Shown here piece by piece: positions 62,784-64,000 of a DNA stretch of 64,000 nucleotides. The notes below the pieces were generated by a model. The model saw only the letters and a list, made by a program, of their open reading frames with translations. It searched no databases and was not told the DNA's origin. The stretch's first letter is position 1. Each line of letters begins with the position of its first letter. The DNA comes from Hyphococcus formosus (lineage in GTDB: Bacteria > Pseudomonadota > Alphaproteobacteria > Caulobacterales > Parvularculaceae). Position numbers and translations under genes: made by a program. The stretch lies in contig NZ_CP157210.1 of NCBI RefSeq assembly GCF_046736345.1, positions 310,001 to 374,000 on the forward strand, read 5' to 3'.

Positions 62784-64000
62784 TGTCCGAAGTAAAAGAA
62801 ACCATCAGCCGTGAAACGGTAGAAACAGCAAAGTCGCTGGAAACCTATAAATACGGTTTCACGACCGATATCGAATCCGAGAAGGCCCCGAAAGGACTGT
62901 CGGAGGAAACGATCCGTTACATCTCCGCTAAAAAAGAAGAGCCGGAATGGATGCTGGAATGGCGTCTTGAGGCCTATCGCCGTTGGTTGACGATGGACGA
63001 GCCAACATGGGCGATGGTGGATTATCCTGAAATCGATTATCAGGATGCGTATTACTATGCTGAGCCGAAAACGGGCGCGAAATACGAATCCATTGACGAT
63101 GTGCCGCCGGAAATTCTGGCTGACTTTGAAAAGTTAGGCATTCCGCTGCGCGAGGCCGAAGTGCTTTTGGGCGTGGAAGGCGCAGGGCAAAGCCCCGGTG
63201 ATGCGCGGACGCACCCTAATGGCGAACAGCCGAAGGTCGCAGTCGATGCGGTGTTTGATAGTGTTTCCGTCGCAACGACGTTTAAAAAAGAGCTTCAAAA
63301 AGCTGGCGTGATTTTCATGTCGATTTCCGAAGCTATCCGCGAGCATCCGGAGCTCGTTCGAAAATATATTGGTACTGTTGTTCCGACTTCTGATAATTTC
63401 TTCGCGACATTGAACTCGGCCGTGTTTTCGGATGGGACATTCGTTTATGTGCCTGAAGGCGTACGCTGCCCGATGGAATTATCGACCTATTTCCGCATCA
63501 ACGAAGCCAATACCGGACAGTTTGAACGCACATTAATCATCGCGGCTCCGGGGGCTTATGTTTCCTATCTCGAAGGGTGTACAGCGCCCATGCGCGATGA
63601 AAACCAGTTACACGCGGCTGTGGTTGAGTTGGTGGTCGAGGATGATGCCGAAATCAAATATTCAACCGTCCAGAACTGGTATCCCGGCGACAAGGACGGC
63701 AAGGGCGGTATCTATAATTTCGTGACCAAACGCGCTGATTGCCGCGGGGTCAATTCCAAGGTGTCATGGACGCAAGTCGAAACAGGGTCTGCTGTGACCT
63801 GGAAATATCCATCTTGTGTTCTCAAAGGAGATAATTCGCAGGGCGAGTTTTATTCGATTGCGATTACCAATAACCACCAACAAGCTGATACCGGTACCAA
63901 GATGATTCATCTCGGTAAGAACACCAAATCACGGATCATCTCAAAAGGGATCTCCGCCGGTCAATCAAACTCGACCTATCGCGGGTTGGTGAGCATTCAT
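62783..64000 (+). CDS. sufB: Fe-S cluster assembly scaffold SufB (3' end outside window)
   Basis: Starts at ATG 62783, whose A is shared with the stop of the desulfurase gene. 406 codons are present with no stop before the window ends; SufB is normally about 480-490 residues. It begins with an acidic Lys-rich region, then WMLEWRLEAYRRW, and the beta-helix core with VPEGVRCPMELSTYFRIN and LEGCTAPM. It forms the SufBCD scaffold where clusters are built. sufC and sufD are expected to follow. Confidence 0.96.
   Translation, partial: MSEVKETISRETVETAKSLETYKYGFTTDIESEKAPKGLSEETIRYISAKKEEPEWMLEWRLEAYRRWLTMDEPTWAMVDYPEIDYQDAYYYAEPKTGAKYESIDDVPPEILADFEKLGIPLREAEVLLGVEGAGQSPGDARTHPNGEQPKVAVDAVFDSVSVATTFKKELQKAGVIFMSISEAIREHPELVRKYIGTVVPTSDNFFATLNSAVFSDGTFVYVPEGVRCPMELSTYFRINEANTGQFERTLIIAAPGAYVSYLEGCTAPMRDENQLHAAVVELVVEDDAEIKYSTVQNWYPGDKDGKGGIYNFVTKRADCRGVNSKVSWTQVETGSAVTWKYPSCVLKGDNSQGEFYSIAITNNHQQADTGTKMIHLGKNTKSRIISKGISAGQSNSTYRGLVSIH

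Noticed and set aside
1..64000. CRISPR arrays, tRNA/rRNA genes, insertion sequences, prophage
   Set aside because: No spaced direct repeats, tRNA-like cloverleaf, transposase or phage structural gene was found in the intergenic regions or frames examined.

Overview
The window is 64 kb of ordinary-looking bacterial chromosome with moderate GC (a little over 50 percent by eye). No rRNA, tRNA, CRISPR array, insertion sequence or prophage block was seen. The gene content points to an alphaproteobacterium of the CtrA-bearing, Caulobacter/Hyphomonas/Parvularcula-like kind. Pointers are the block NDUFA12 - mlaD - DUF2155 - aat - accC - accB - aroQ, a B12-dependent ribonucleotide reductase, an iscR - cysteine desulfurase - sufB operon, a bactofilin plus M23 peptidase pair, a TipN-like coiled-coil membrane protein, and a full TTAA-N7-TTAA CtrA box before a fliO-like gene. 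I cannot name a genus.

Layout. 1-1148: end of an MCE lipid-transport operon. 1179-2937: histidine kinase and single-domain response regulator. 3091-5559: large TipN-like coiled-coil protein. 5843-9978: ion channel, isovaleryl-CoA dehydrogenase, atypical kinase, degenerate antiporter-like protein. 10267-13700: GTA-type holin, thiO, transglycosylase, pentapeptide-repeat protein. 13810-17559: nrdJ. 17779-22428: respiratory-chain accessory, lipid and fatty-acid genes. 22537-27584: thiS-thiG, clpB with a heat-shock-type promoter, nitrilase.

27563-38021 is a leftward exopolysaccharide operon of the exosortase-A (XrtA)-associated type. In transcription order it has a priming sugar transferase, Wza-like export protein, Wzz-like chain-length protein, BY-kinase-type ATPase, beta-barrel protein, ExeA-like ATPase, DUF3473 deacetylase, FemAB-like protein and a glycosyltransferase. 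No exosortase and no PEP-CTERM substrate is visible here. A divergent gene at 38505-40673 fuses a GT4 glycosyltransferase to a polysaccharide deacetylase, and a 44-codon membrane-peptide ORF lies between the two units.

40733-48766: fliO-like gene, small membrane protein, bactofilin/M23 cell-shape pair, DUF455 ferritin-like protein, peroxiredoxin and an AsmA-like envelope protein. 48767-55607: tyrS, a divergent anmK, and an aroK-aroB-corC-MFS operon whose genes overlap by one base each. 55791-62783: small membrane ORF, exported protein of unknown function, xerD, accA, small genes, an alpha/beta hydrolase, then iscR and a cysteine desulfurase. sufB starts at 62783 and runs off the end. The iscR promoter carries a 17-base match to the IscR type 1 operator core, so the Fe-S operon is probably autoregulated.

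The parts most worth following up are the exosortase-less XrtA-type locus with its fused enzyme and small ORF, the two terminator-like palindromes in a divergent spacer (10069-10227), the nested inverted repeat before the hydrolase gene, and several proteins that keep a family fold but lack the usual active-site residues (antiporter, kinase, AnmK).
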